A DNA stretch of 64,000 nt, from positions 5,332,001 through 5,396,000 of the forward strand of contig NC_135073.1 in assembly GCF_051401765.1 (NCBI RefSeq), in the 5' to 3' direction. Positions 1-12,560 of the stretch are shown here, piece after piece (position 1 is the first letter of the stretch; every line of letters begins with the position of its first letter). A model generated the notes under the pieces. That model had not been told where the DNA came from and did not search any database. It worked only from the letters and a program-made list of their open reading frames with translations. Origin of the DNA: Calliopsis andreniformis. Lineage: Eukaryota; Arthropoda; Insecta; Hymenoptera; Andrenidae. Position numbers and translations under genes: made by a program.

Positions 1-450
1 GTTAATGATTTTTGAAAACACTTACTGGAGATAACTGGATTACTGTAAGGATAATGTTACTGACAATTAATTTTTCAAATTCGTTTCATTAATCTAGTTA
101 ATTAATTAATCTGCTTTGAAGTAACACAATCATTAAACACAATATCCCAACATATTCGTCACTCGAATGCACAAACAAGATTACAAGTAGATATTGTACT
201 CCTTATTCAAATATTCTTTGAAATGTTTCTTGCCATCCCTGCTAGCGACCCCTGTAAATAATTGAGAACGAATAAAGCGAGACCTACGGTCACAGTTATT
301 CCCAAAGTACTCTATTCTCCCACGATCAAATCGAAAGAAACACCAGAAGAATAAACATTGATCGCAACAAAACAGACCGCCACACACTAATAAAACAGTC
401 GGAACCAAACGATGGAACGAAATAAAAAGGAGAGCAGGAGACGCTCTTAA
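1..450. other. AT-rich non-coding spacer
   Basis: No gene is visible. The stretch is AT-rich and has stops in all frames apart from the edge of a minus-strand frame reaching in from the island to the right. The only structured piece is a run of overlapping TTAATTAA cores at about 97-110, the generic homeodomain core. In sequence this AT-rich that can arise by chance. Confidence 0.6.
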
Positions 451-1060
451 GAGCAGCAAGAGGATACGTGGGCCGGCTGAGTTGGGCGGGGGAGGCCTTC
501 TCTTAACGGGTCCATGGAATTTTATTCCACCCCTGGTAGGAAGGGAACAAGGTGTACACTCGACTAGGCTTAGAAACCATAAAAGTAAGTGGTATAGATT
601 TGAAACGACGAGGTTGGACGCTACGTAGAGAAACAAAAGGCGGGGGTGGCGGCGTGGCCGGTCCTGGAGGAGGGTTGTTACGAGCGGTGCGTTCAATTAA
701 CGGTGGTCGATGTGGTCCTGCCGCACCACACTGGCCAACGGGGGTAGTTAATGCTAGAGGCATACCTACTTACCTACGGCAGTTTCTTTTTATGATCCCG
801 GCCACCGCTACTGGGAGCAGTTTCTCGCTAATTGGTATCGAACTATTATTCTCCCTCATTAACGGCCGCCATCCCCCTGTAAACGAAACGATCTTCGAAT
901 GGCGGCTCCAAGATCGCGTGTCCCCATGAAACGTATTGCGTGATCATCGTATTTGGACGATTAAACGGTTACGTGCCAGGGGCTAACTGCCTGACGACGA
1001 ACATTTTCAGCCGATGCTCTTTTCCAGGTTTTTGGCGAGTTATCCTGGGTTACGGCTAAC
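451..1060. other. CpG-rich island with overlapping open frames, no gene recognised
   Basis: GC and CpG content rise sharply against the AT-rich flanks. Minus-strand frames (181-696 and 503-763) and a plus-strand frame (552-929) overlap each other. Their translations are Gly, Pro and Arg rich and show no domain I know, so I read them as a by-product of base composition. At about 638-680 there are several closely spaced G runs, including one GGGGG, which could form a weak two-tetrad G-quadruplex on the plus strand. A regulatory island or distant 5' exon is possible but unproven. Confidence 0.5.
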
Positions 1061-1588
1061 TCTTGATTAGGAACATGAAACCTGAATGTTTCCTTACTTG
1101 AAAAAGCTAAAGATACTGGAAAAACAAGGGCAACGCAAACTTTGGGATTGTATTCTAGGACTTAGTATATTTTACGTAAAGAGTAACACTTTTTAACATG
1201 TTAGAATTACCGAGAATATTATATGCAAGTGTTTATTATTTCTCTTGTTTGAAGAAGTTCGTTGAGAAACAGGAAGTTGGTAGCTTGCATTAGCCTAGTT
1301 CTATACCTAAAAATGAAATCTTTGTAAAATGATAACAGATTTGTGGAAACTAATATTACAGAAAATATGTGACAGAGAGATTGTTAGTAAATTATGTACA
1401 CGGATTAAAATACAGAAGTACGTACAGATATTTTAAAGAAATTATTTTGAGGAATGCTAGACACATTTTATTTCAAATGTGACTTTCTTTAAACTAATAG
1501 CTTTAGAACTAAATTGTACTTGAAAGTTGAAATAATTGAGTACGTGTAATGATTGAGAGTTTTAGTTAAATTATGGTGGAATTGTACC

Positions 1589-1665
1589 AGGTTGTCCCAT
1601 GAGTTATTTTCGCAATTTGATCGCTTGAACTAGTAAGACGACTAAAAAGATTCGTAGAACAACCT
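1589..1665. mobile_element. Possible very short MITE (inverted-repeat pair AGGTTGTCC / GGACAACCT-like)
   Basis: The left end reads AGGTTGTCCCATGAGTT and the reverse complement of the right end reads AGGTTGTTCTACGAATC. They share 8 of the first 9 bases and then drift apart. The left motif resembles Tc1/mariner-type ends. The element would be only 77 bp and no clean target-site duplication is visible, so chance pairing is a real alternative. Confidence 0.25.
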
Positions 1666-2834
1666 AATAATAATTAGTCAAATATTCCTTACTCATAAAA
1701 CTAATTAAAATTGAAGCCACGAAAAATCGAAATTATAACTTGAATACCTAAAGCAGAAGGTGTGACTGTTAATATACAAGACAGGAATTTAAGTTATTCG
1801 AATTCAAGCAATACTGTACTAATCCGAACGAGGCGTTTAAGTCAACTTACTTAAACTCAAACAGTTTAAATTGAAGTTACTTGATGAATCTGCACGAAGC
1901 ATTAAACTAAAGTAAGCTTAGAATTTCCCTGTCTCCTGTTTACAGCCATGAAATATATTAGGAACGCAAAGTACATTGATAGAGCATAGCCAGGAAAGAA
2001 AAATCTCCGGTGAAATTGGTAGGACAGTAAGAAGACGTGGAAGCGGTTATCGCGGGAGCCTGACGCTCCATTGGGGTACGTCACTTGGAGGTGAAAATAA
2101 GCGCGATAGAAAAATGCGAAAATTATTGATATTGTCCCGGTCACATATCATTGTCTGAGGATATAGACGTCGCAGCTCGCGCCTCCATATAACTTTCCTC
2201 GATCTAACGCGCGAGAACATCGGCTTGGAGGGTGGAAGCGATACCGAAGGGTGTAGAGGGGAGGACGAAGACGAAGGAAAGGGTACCAGGGGGTGTCGAC
2301 GGGTCTGATATATTCTGGTAATATTTTTCGATCATCGCGTGCTACGGAGATTTATAAGGGAAAGCGTTGCGGAGGCATCCGGCCACCTGATCGCGAGTTA
2401 CTATTTTCTGAATAACCCTACGATTCCCTTTCAGACGCTGGAATTGGAGTTGATTTGGAATATTACGTCGTGGCGAAGTGTTTGTCAAATTTGTTTTGAA
2501 GTGTTCTCTGAGGAAATTTTATTTATTCGGATTTATCTTCCTATCGTGGAGTTCAAGATTGTTGATATTTTTCTGAGGCTATTGATAAATGTGCATGTAA
2601 TTTATCAATAGTGTACGGCTATAGGGAATTTACACTAGATAAAAGTTTGGAATAATTTGCTGATTCTCGTAAAAGTTATATCGTGCAATAAAATATTTTT
2701 GATTATTCGGCGATACCCTTTAGTCTAAGTATTTTAATGTAAATTTAGTATCGTTTATTGTTACTAAAATTATTGAATAAAATAATCTTTCCTTCCCTTA
2801 ATTTGGAAAATTATTTCAAACTTGTGGATATATA
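1666..2834. other. AT-rich spacer with a CpG-rich island at about 1980-2480
   Basis: The island has many CG dinucleotides and two short overlapping frames on opposite strands (1976-2158 plus, 1902-2144 minus), neither resembling a known protein. A 90-codon plus frame at 2339-2611 becomes AT-rich and hydrophobic towards its end, with no motif. I see no splice signals that would justify calling an exon. The flanks are plain AT-rich DNA. Confidence 0.5.
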
Positions 2835-3265
2835 CAGGATGTCCCAGAATTGATGATGCAAGCGGAAAGCCACTCATTTTTCGTGAAAAAATAAATCGAA
2901 AATATAAAATAAACTTTTTTATTTTATTTTATATCGTGCTTCATTTTCAAAAAACTTCAATTGAATTATAGTTGGGTGCAAGCATACGGGAGCACAGTTC
3001 TGGATGATCGAAGGGACACGAGGTAAAAACATTCTTAGTCTGACCACTGACTGTCTCTATGGATCGCTAGAAGCATTCTTTTTTTCCATTTACCTCTCAA
3101 ACACCTAAAACTGTAGTTTAGTACACTTGTACTCGGTCAAAATTCCAAGCCCATTTTCTCGAAAATAAAGTGTGATATCAACAATTTTTACTCTATATTT
3201 TCATCTTATTCTTTCATATAAAATCACTTCCTTTTCACTTGTACCGCTAATTCTGGGACACCCTG
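2835..3265. mobile_element. 431-bp non-autonomous DNA transposon (MITE) with TA target-site duplication
   Basis: The left terminus CAGGATGTCCCAGAATT and the reverse complement of the right terminus, CAGGGTGTCCCAGAATT, match at 16 of 17 bases. Each end is directly bordered by TA (2833-2834 and 3266-3267), the duplication made by Tc1/mariner-type transposases. Weaker similarity continues inward (AAGCGG on the left, AGCGG on the right when reversed). The interior has no open frame of useful length and no transposase motif, so the element would have moved with an enzyme supplied elsewhere. Both ends are nearly intact, which suggests fairly recent insertion. Superfamily assignment rests on the TA duplication and the end sequence only. 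Confidence 0.8.
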
Positions 3266-3267
3266 TA

Positions 3268-4740
3268 TTACATAGAGTAAATTACGCTACATCTTCCTTT
3301 TCTTTGTACATGTTATTCCTGTAGAATTATTACAAGTATATATCAAATATTTTTACATGTCACTGATATGTTGCACAAGTTACTCTTCTATCAATCTTTC
3401 TATCCATTAATCTCTCTTAATTTTCTGGAATCCAACTAAGATTCCATTCCTATTTAGAATTAGATTTTTACATATTCGCTATCATTGGATATTGATATAT
3501 GCCAAGACATCGTTGCATGAAAAAGCTCTAATGAAAAGAAGACATAAAAGATAAAGGGAAAAGAGAACGAAAGACGAGAAGCCTGGAGGGTAGAACAGAG
3601 AGTTACCAAGGTAGATCTGAACCCTATCCACTGGGTATCCGGAATTGACCGTTGGAATACGCTATGGTAATATCAGTCCTCGGATTTTATGGCTTGTTTC
3701 ATTACTGACAGTGGTTCTCAACAAATGCTTCTCACAAGAACATGTAGAATTGTCAAAAATAATAAGAAAATAATATTAATATTGCTGATGATGATAATTG
3801 CTAAAACTTATATTTTCTTTGGTGAAAAAATTATTGATGACTTTTACATAGTACAAAGTACAAAGTACTACGAGTATACGTAGTACTGTTAATGTGAGGC
3901 TTAAATTTAACTGCTGCCGATAATGGTATTAATTTTCTTTGAAATTCTGAGTTCCATCTTGCCATTATAAAATTATCTCGTCTTTGAACACTTTTCTACT
4001 CAATAAGACTTTCTCGTTTAGAGGGGTAATTTTAGGCGAATTTTAGAAGTGAGAATTAATAGATCAGGGAGGTTTATGTTTATCGTACAATTATGTTGTA
4101 TATTAAGCCTGTTATTAGATATTACAGCATATTTTTGGCAACAACTGCTGTGATTTACGTTGATGTCATCTGGATAAAAAAGATCGAAATCATATTTCAT
4201 CTATATGAGTAATTGTTATAGTCTTTACTGAAATAAAACAAGAAAAAACAAATTTCAAGAAAATGTTAGTTTTGTAAAGAGAAAATATTGAGTTCACGAT
4301 GAAAGTTTCAACTTTCTCAGGTGATGATGAAGAGGCATTTACTTTCTATACGTATATGTACATGTATTCTATATGTATATGTACATATGTAGAATTTTAA
4401 ATGGATTACGTAACTTTATTTAGATAACCAATTCTTATGTTAACTTAAACTGGTTAATATATTTATGTCGCTTTCCTAAAATTTGCTATTCCTACTGACC
4501 AAAGGGAGTCTTCTACTTCGATAAAAAATTCACGTGTGTAAGTTGGATTTAATTGTAAAATATTGGTGCATAATTTAAATACTAAGAAACGTGATTGCGC
4601 TTACACTTAGCTTTTCTTACCATACACCGCATTTTTAAGGTAACTTTGTCATTTCAGTGAACTAAGACATAGGCTTATAATAGTGTAATTCTAGATATAC
4701 ATCTTAAAATGAAATAAAAGAGAGTTTAATTTTTTCTACC
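3268..4740. other. AT-rich non-coding stretch
   Basis: No gene seen. A slightly GC-richer patch at about 3560-3690 holds no usable frame. At about 4347-4392 two near copies of a TATATGTACAT unit lie about 22 bases apart and are themselves palindromic around GTACAT, so the patch could fold into a short cruciform. The rest is featureless. Confidence 0.55.
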
Positions 4741-5300
4741 CTCCAAATGAGAATACCACCTCGAATCGTCATTTCTTCCACGAAATTTAGTAATTTCGTA
4801 CTTAGGATTCTGTTATGACGACAGCATATTCCTGCGAAGTATGCTTAAACATTCGTTCACCGGATTTCCTTCCCGAAGGAAAGTCCAGTGATTAAATCGA
4901 CCAACCTCGGGCCGCGAAAAACAGGCGGCAATCATATGGTTCGTGATTATGCAAGGGAAGATAATTGAATTAGAATTTTCTAGGGATTTGGGAGCGCGCT
5001 CTTTCCCTCTCCTCCTTCTCTTAACCGCGATGGGTAGGGGAAATAGGGTAGTTTTCCTCCATTATAAAATCAACTAAAACCATACGTGACAAAAAGGAGA
5101 GGAGTGCCGGGGCTCTTCCCGGAATTAATTTAATCAGAATGAAACGAGCGCCGCTAGCTGTGTCTTTAGCTTCGTAACAATAGCCTAGAATTGAGTGGAC
5201 TTGAGGATAGTATTATGCAAATCGAGATTTTTCTTCCGGGCCGAGATATTAGTCGCCACCCCTACGCCTGCGTATCCGATTATGTATTTATTCTTCCTTC
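4741..5300. other. CpG-rich island, candidate conserved non-coding element
   Basis: A GC-richer block in AT-rich surroundings, with TTAATTTAATC and TAATTGAATTAGAA-type homeodomain cores among CpG-rich segments. No frame over about 40 codons is convincing. The sharp compositional edges and mixed motif content look more like an enhancer than an exon. Conservation cannot be judged from one sequence. Confidence 0.35.
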
Positions 5301-6480
5301 TTCTCTATTCTATAATACGACAGACACTTTAAAATAACTGTTTCTAGTTAAACTGCAACAGTATCGTCGAGGCTGTGTTTCGAAAATTTCAACGCGGTAA
5401 AAGTATTCAAGGAAACAATTTTTGTCTACTTTGCTGAGGTAATGGGACAAAATTTCTGAATCTCACAAGTTTGCAGTATCGCACCTTTAATCTCTGTACA
5501 CTATCTTGATGCGATTCATGGAACATCAACTGTTATCGGGAACATAGACATACTGATTTCAGTAAGAAGTTTCAAAAGCAACCAAATGTAAAAGAAAAAC
5601 GCATCTTACCTTGTATTCCATTGACTTTAATTTAATAAGTTTGAGGTTAATTTTTCAATTACAAATTGTTTTCTAACAGTAGTATTCATTAAGTAGAGTT
5701 GAATTTTATTATACAGTAGTAAAAAGAATAGAAAACATCAAGTATTCTTGTAGATGTTAATATTTATTACTCTATATTACGAAATATACAATTACTTTGG
5801 TACTTGTTTCCCGTTTATGTACCAAAGTTGATTCTAAAATTGATATTTTTTAGCCTATCACGTCTACATCTTTCTCTTCTACATATTCACTCTAAAATTA
5901 GAGACAAAATTTAATTCCAGTTGTTATCTGTACTGTAATATCCTGCGTTTCTGTTTATTTCTGTACTTCTATTTCCTCTATTAAATACGTGATTATTTTC
6001 TAGATGATACCCTGTTCTTCTTATATGCATCTATATTTTTATACATAACTATTCACATTATATTACATAACGTTAATTTCTCTAACAGTTAATTAACCTT
6101 CATTTTTTAAATTTTAATGGTATGTGTTCAATAGTACAGAAGACAGAGTGATAATATTACAAAAAATACAAATAATTAATGCTTCAAATGCTAAACTAAA
6201 TTCACTATAAACTCTATCGCATAAACAGTGATACTAATTTGAAACAAAAGAAACTGTTTTTAATTCATTTTCATATTTTCATTTTACTATCTATATTGCT
6301 TCGATTTTTTCGCAGCTGTTGCTGTAATTTTATATTCACATTATTCATAATTGTACAAACTAATGTCATTTACATTCATGTAAAAACTTTCACTCACACG
6401 TGGATAACATTGCAATCAAATCGTTGAGGGTAAAAAAGTGAAATTGATGGAAAATATTTGACGACTGGGTTAATGTAAAT
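5301..6480. other. AT-rich spacer, nothing specific
   Basis: Very AT-rich with dense stops in all frames. The only frame (6239-6427, plus) translates to a low-complexity Phe/Ile/Leu-rich string typical of T-rich DNA. No inverted-repeat pair, RNA gene or splice-site pair was seen. Confidence 0.6.
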
Positions 6481-6484
6481 TACC

Positions 6485-6990
6485 TTAGTTAAATATTGAA
6501 ATCGTGTCAGATCTCCCAGCAATCCAAGTTTCAAATGTGGTCCAGGTTTTCAATGAGGAAGATCTCCCATCGTCAGGGAGCTCTGTTATCTTCAGTGGGC
6601 ACAAGCCGTCGCCCACGTTGAGTTCAGTTTGCATGTAACCCTTAAGGGTCAGCCGCGGAGTACATTAGCGGAAGGTTTAAGGCATGAATGAAAAGGGCCG
6701 GTGCTCCGCGTTGGGTGGTTTGTTCGCAGTTGTAAGAGCCGCGGCTGCCACAGGCAGAAAACTTTACGAGCGCCTCTCCATATCTCCCCGAGGCCTTTTC
6801 CTTTTCTTCTCTTTCCTTTTTCTCTCGCTCGTATATCAGTCGCTGTGGTTTCAAAATTATTTTTATGTTCCCGCCGTCAAAGGTTGAGCCGCGCGAGCGC
6901 GTGGCGACCCGCGAGGAACCCAGCTTTGAATTATGCAATCTGTTGCTCTTTGTTGATAGATCTGTTCTCGCCTTAGATTTTTTTCTGTCA
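6485..6990. other. CpG-rich island; first part is open on both strands
   Basis: At 6489-6638 the plus strand has 49 open codons ending in TAA. The minus strand has 59 open codons from 6664 down to 6488, also ending in TAA. Both translations have mixed, protein-like composition; the minus one includes the string ITELPDDGRSSSLKTWTTF. Neither matches a family I know. Splice acceptors on either strand lack a good polypyrimidine tract. From 6660 to 6976 several overlapping frames occur on both strands with a T/C-rich centre, which looks compositional. A small exon or a conserved regulatory element are both possible. Confidence 0.3.
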
Positions 6991-8330
6991 ACCGATCCAA
7001 AGGAAATTGTTTACGCAGAAGTAAAAAGGATAGCTAGTTGGCTGAACTATAGCGTCTTTTGTCAATGACAACGTTAATCTAAAATTATTATAGAAGAGAG
7101 ATGTAATCTATATGAAGACATAATGATGTTCCTGAAATAAATCACTGGCAATATTTCGTTATTGAAGGAAACCCATTATGGGAGAAAGAATGAAACATGT
7201 AGGCTCGAAGGAACGGTGGAATGAAGGGTTCCTCCTTATATTGTCACTAAGGATTGAGCGAAAGGCCTCTCAGCCACTTCCTTTCATCTGATAAATCAGC
7301 AGTCGTAAATAACCTGGAGAGCTCCGAGCCTCTATTCTCGCTATTTCATGAACGAGCGAAGAAATAAGGAGATCAATAGGCTGCGACGATCCCTCGTACA
7401 TACCTTTCTATCTTAACCCTCTTGTTACAGCACTCTGTAAAGGAAGACGTTTCAACAATGTAGCATTGCAATACATCTGGAAGTTGTACTTAACTTGATT
7501 CAATTTGGTAGGTAAAAAAATCACTAACTTGTTTCCGTTAATAGGAATCTATAAATACTGTACAATTTCCGACATATATTTACATAAAAGTTTGTTTCCC
7601 TGTATTTCTTAATTTTTACGTTTAACAATTAATTAATACAAACATTTAGTTCTACGATGGTTCCTTCCAGAGGCTCACATTTTACTATCAGTAAATTTAT
7701 GAAGGTAGACTTATTTCTCACTGTGAGTTCTATTTGGTTATAGGTAACTTATTCTTATTTCGCAAAAAATATGAGTGACAGTGCAGTGAAACTATAACTC
7801 GTCTTGATTAAATCAATCTCGAGGTGGCATTCTGAAGGACAGCATCTTTCATTTAGCATTTTTCATACCACGATCTCATTCTTGCATAGTATAGTATTTC
7901 CACAATATATGTATAGTCTTATTATTACATTCGGTATAAATTGAAATTATTTAGAATAAAGAACTTCTATTTATGAACTTAGAATTTTTTATAAGACCAA
8001 AGTTGGATACAATGTGCACGAATAACAATATTTTCCAATGGACCCGAGAGTATATCGAGGAAACTGTACTCACTCTTGTATTGCAATTGTATTTAGACAA
8101 TTTACGTCTTGTAAGATCGATTAGCCTAATATTTAGTTATGACCTGCGTTGTTTATAAAGAATTCTACCGTGATATATCACATTTCTCATTCTGATTTCC
8201 ACGAATTCATTCAAGAACACTTTCATTACAATAAAGTTACATGTAAACGTCTTAATTGGATTCCACCAAGTGTCCAGATTTTTATAATCTATACTGTGCA
8301 TAGTTTGCCACATATGAAGGATAGATGATA
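6991..8330. other. AT-rich spacer with a small CpG-richer patch (about 7180-7420)
   Basis: No gene seen. The patch includes GATAAATCAGC and GAACGAGCG-type segments but no usable frame. The 61-codon frame at 7973-8158 has no domain and no supporting splice sites. Confidence 0.5.
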
Positions 8331-8770
8331 AAAAAGTTCGATGTAATCAAGTTGTAAGCCCGCTGTCGGCTCTGTCCTGCAGAGTTGGAGGTGTGGGAGA
8401 TCTACGAGGAAAGAAGCGTTCTGAGTGGGAGCTCGTGTGTCTTCTTCCTGGGTTCTTGGATCGAAGGGTCCTTCAGCGTGTATATATCGAACTCTCTTCA
8501 AGGTATCACGCTGCTGGAGGCATGTTGATTTATACCAGCAGGGAGATTTATGCGGAAGAACCGCGCGATTGAGTCGCAACACGGCGCCGGGTTATCGCGA
8601 GTGGGTAGAAACGACACCGCGAAGAAATGTCGAGAAGGAGGGGAAATGAAAAACAACGAAATGGTGCCTATCGATCGACGCTTGCGAAACATTATCGAGG
8701 AATTTACGAGTCTGAATTTCACGCGTGAGTGTACACACTGATGACGGATTTGGATGCAGGGTAGGTATTC
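8331..8770. other. CpG-rich island with shadow frames on both strands
   Basis: Plus frames (8425-8649, 8550-8741) and minus frames (8289-8582, 8498-8782) overlap almost completely, the pattern expected when high GC depletes stops. No domain is recognisable. The AT-rich DNA to the right (8771-9530) holds nothing specific. Confidence 0.45.
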
Positions 8771-9530
8771 ACGGCTTTTCACTTTCCAAGTGACTTTACC
8801 ATGTAAGAATCTGGTTCTTGTTTATTGGCTTATGCAAAAGTTTATGTTGCTTCTAATAATACCAAAGGCTAATATACGTATATTGGTTTCTTATTTAAAC
8901 TATTTTAGTTAGTTTTTATAATGATTCTTCGAAGATTAATCCAGGTAAGCCTGAATTTTTTTAAGGACATTCTTCTAAAAGATATTTTGGTTAATATAAG
9001 TTAATTTGATTTGTAAGGAATTACAGTTAGTAACACATAATAATAATTGATAAAAACTATGTTTAGTAACTCATTTTGCTTTAGTGTAATTTATGAGAAA
9101 TTACTGTAGAAAGAAGAATATTAATTTCTTTTTATATTAGATGACAATATTTTAGGTAACAATGAGTATCGGGGATGGTTTAAAAGATTTAAGAATGTAT
9201 TGTATTTAAATCCTATTGGCGGTTCTGGCTTCATTTATTAACTTTGCCTTTTTGTGCAATTCTTCCATTTTAATACGAAATATTACATGCGTCTTAAAGC
9301 ATGTTTATCGATTTTTAATAAAAAATTGTAAATATGACAGCAAGATGTAATGGCAAGAATTCACACTCCATTTTTCTGCAGCTTTTTTTACTTTTCTGAT
9401 TCATCAGTAAGTATATGCATTGAGGAACAACTAAGTATATAAAAATCAATTACTTAAAAATTAACTCTTTAAGGTTTCTCATGCAAAAAAAGGTACAATA
9501 GCTGTGAAAATATTAGTGAAGATAAAGTAG

Positions 9531-9790
9531 CCACAGTTGCATTGCCGCGACGAAAGGCGAGTAATGAACTCCACAGTTCGCAAGGACCGCAGATCTGTTT
9601 GTTGGTGTTTTTATGTAACCACAACGTGTGGACCTGAAGACGCCGACAAAGTCTCTTATTAATTGCAATTAGACCGCGACTCGATAATAAATATCAATTA
9701 ATATGACATGGCTGAGCGATTTACGTTTCAGCGTTGTTTCTAGCATCTTTGACTTCGCCTCTCCCATCTCAGGGAAACAAAATGTATAGT
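9531..9790. promoter_or_regulatory. Candidate enhancer-like block with clustered homeodomain cores
   Basis: A compact GC-balanced block between AT-rich flanks. At 9659-9705 it packs AATTGCAATTAGA, CGATAATAAATATC and CAATTAATATG motifs next to CpG-rich sequence, a mix typical of insect developmental enhancers bound by homeodomain and POU or forkhead factors. No open frame is present. Function is inferred from motif clustering only. Confidence 0.3.
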
Positions 9791-11220
9791 ATCGTAACTA
9801 AGAATTAAAATAAAGAAACTTAGTCAAAATGTATTTAAATTCTATTTACTATTCCAATATTTGCAATTACTGAAATAATATAATGTTTGCATGAGTATAA
9901 TTATCAATTTTTGAGAGGAGATCAAAGGTTAGGGAGATTCAGGCGATAAAATCACAGAACTGGAGGAAATGAGTTACAAAAGCTGTACGCATGCAAGATT
10001 GTTATTACGTCCCTTATCATGTACTGTAAGATGGGGTACGATAACGTCGAACAACGAATACAGCACAAAGAACGTCGCTTTAACGATTGCACTCACATCG
10101 TGTACCTAAGAGGAATTTAAGAGCAGACCACGTGTAGGCTTATTAAAAGTTTACTTAATAAGCAGCCTTTATTCCTCAACTGTGAAAAGTGAGGTGATTT
10201 TTCAATTGTGAAAAGTGTTTTAAACATATTTTCACAGACTGTTTCACTCAAGGTTGGTTTCTTTGACCAGCCATTGGCTCAAGAAGGAAGCTCAAGAATG
10301 ACAGAAGACCAAAGATACCTGGAGTCGTGCTAATGCTTCAAAACCACCAACAGAAGTATCCCTTATAATGGACCTGATAAGCCAGACGAGACCTCGATTA
10401 TTGGTAGCTATTACTTAGTTGCTGATAAACCAAAAGCCTCAGTTATTAGCATTAGATTGCTGATGAATGATTTGTCGCTTTCTTGGCCAGGAATACTTAG
10501 TGCTGACCTGTCTAACTTCATTCCTCTTCAGTTGCGGGTTGACCGGTCGCCAAGTCTCAGAGACAAATTGGCTGATAAGTTTGAGACTAATGGTATTTCC
10601 AGATGTTTTGTAGAAGTCCTCAAAATGAAAATCGCTGGGTACTTCTTTAGATTTGTTATCTTGATGACATCTCTAGCTATTCTGGTTTGACTACTAATAG
10701 TGATTTTTAATAGAAAAGCTTCAATTTGTCATCGAAGACAGTTCTTCACGAATAAATATCATAATGCGCATGTGTTGAGACATAATTAAGAGGTTCAGGG
10801 AAAACAGGCATATGCTTCAATTGGCATAAATTTACAGGGAGGCAGCTTTTAGAATAAATAATTTTCCTAGGACATTTAATACTGAATGACAGGGATTTTA
10901 ACTGCTAATTAAATTACACGACGAATGGCAATTATTATAAATCTTGATGTCAAAATGTATATTGTGTGATATGTTTTATTACATTTTATTTTTAGTAAAA
11001 AAAAATAATTAGTTTACACACATTAGCTATATGTTTATTTATCATGTTGTATCTCGATATTTTTAGTTAATTTATTTCTCTATTAATGTCTTCAAGTTTT
11101 TGTTTTACTTCAGTTTCACGCACACATCTCAGACCTTTTTCAAAATGATTGATTTTTCCACATTTCCTTATGCAGAGTCTGCTCTCACAAAAGTTCCATC
11201 ACACGAAGCTATCCTCATCA
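9791..11220. other. Mixed-composition stretch, no gene recognised
   Basis: From about 9950 to 10560 composition is balanced, then AT-rich. The 77-codon plus frame 10457-10690 includes a plausible acceptor (CATTCCTCTTCAG ending at about 10530) followed by about 50 open codons, but no donor or homology supports an exon. Two nearby copies of TGTGAAAAGTG at about 10180-10220 form a minor direct repeat. Nothing else stands out. Confidence 0.4.
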
Positions 11221-11890
11221 TACATTGAACTTCAAAAGAAATTGGAGTACTCGATGAGCAGATGTCTCAGGCACCAACAACGTTACTACACATTCTCGCG
11301 GGACCATGAAGCAAGGGTCGTTTTAAAATTACGAGGCGCGATTAAATGCAAGCAGGTAGATTCCTCGCGCGAGAACAAACGGTCCTCAACTCGGCCCATA
11401 ATTTTCCCCGTAGCGATCGGTCGCCAGAAATGGTATTAAAAAATTGGCCGCGAGGTCGTCGCGTTTGTCATCGGGAGCCGGCGCGAGATTCCGTTTCACT
11501 TTCGAGCAGGCACAGTCGAAGGTGAGAACGACAGCGCGATCGAGGAACAGAGGGAAGACAAAGGAGAACACGAAGCAAGGAGGAAAGAAGGCTGGCACGC
11601 GGCTACATGTTGTATTTTATCCTGATGGTCGAACGCGGTGCCCGCGACACGCTCTATAATGAGGAAACTTGGATACGATGAAGTAATATGAGGCTAGAAG
11701 AGAAATATTGTCGCACTTAATTCGGCTTGTTAGTCCGTTAAAGTTTCTGCATGCCTAAATCGCGCCTCGGCGCAATTGAAGTCGAAGCAACACCTGCGTG
11801 CCGATATCTCGATTAAACGTGTCCTTAGCACTGCGGGGACGATAAACGCGGACAGTATCTTAGTTCCCACGATTTTTGGTACAATTAGTG
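11221..11890. other. CpG-rich island
   Basis: Strongly CpG-rich with overlapping short frames on both strands (11149-11439 and 11444-11659 plus; 11386-11598 minus). Arg and Ser dominate, as expected from CG-containing codons. No domain, start context or splice pair singles out one frame. Confidence 0.45.
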
Positions 11891-12560
11891 GTGGATGATC
11901 AGCTTTCTATTAACATTCTGTCAGTCACGAGACATGTTCTTGATAAGGACTCTGTAACAGCTTCGTGTAAAGCATTTTTTTCATTTATTACTCTAAGGGT
12001 TCTGGTTGTCCTTTGGTCAGTAATACGATACTCTATTTAAGAACTAGGATAGCATTTTATATTCTTGTATTTTGTATTTTTGTTTCATTCTGACAGAGTC
12101 CTGTCAGATAGGTTTAGTGTAACAGTTGTAATTGGTGTTACTTATAGAAATGTTACCACCCTAATCTCAAGCTCTAAAGAGTTAGCACTGAAACTTTAGG
12201 ATCTTATTATACCCACTGGAAGGAGTAAAAACTATCTAAGTAACAGTTTTTTAAGTCAAACTCTTTTATAAAAAATATAGTAGTCTAGTTTTGCATTTAT
12301 GATAATAATAAATATGGTTTTGCCAACGTAGTGTACATACTTAGAAAGGATATAGAATTAAGTCGTGTAACATGAAATCAACACTTAAGTGTTTGAAACT
12401 TTTTTCTTCTGTACCATGTATCATCAGTCTGCGTTATTACTGTCACCATACATTTTCTTACAACTAGTGTTATTTTCAATTTAATGCACTCCTAGTCAAG
12501 TTCCGATTGTGTACGAGAGCAAAAGGAAGTATACTTTCCAAATCCATCGTTGGTGGTAAT
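11891..12560. other. AT-rich spacer, nothing specific
   Basis: Dense stops in all frames, no inverted terminal repeats and no RNA-gene motifs seen. Confidence 0.6.

Noticed and set aside
181..696. 171-codon minus frame, the longest in the window
   Set aside because: The translation is Leu/Phe/Arg-rich with no domain, covers the CpG island edge, and conflicts with an open plus frame.
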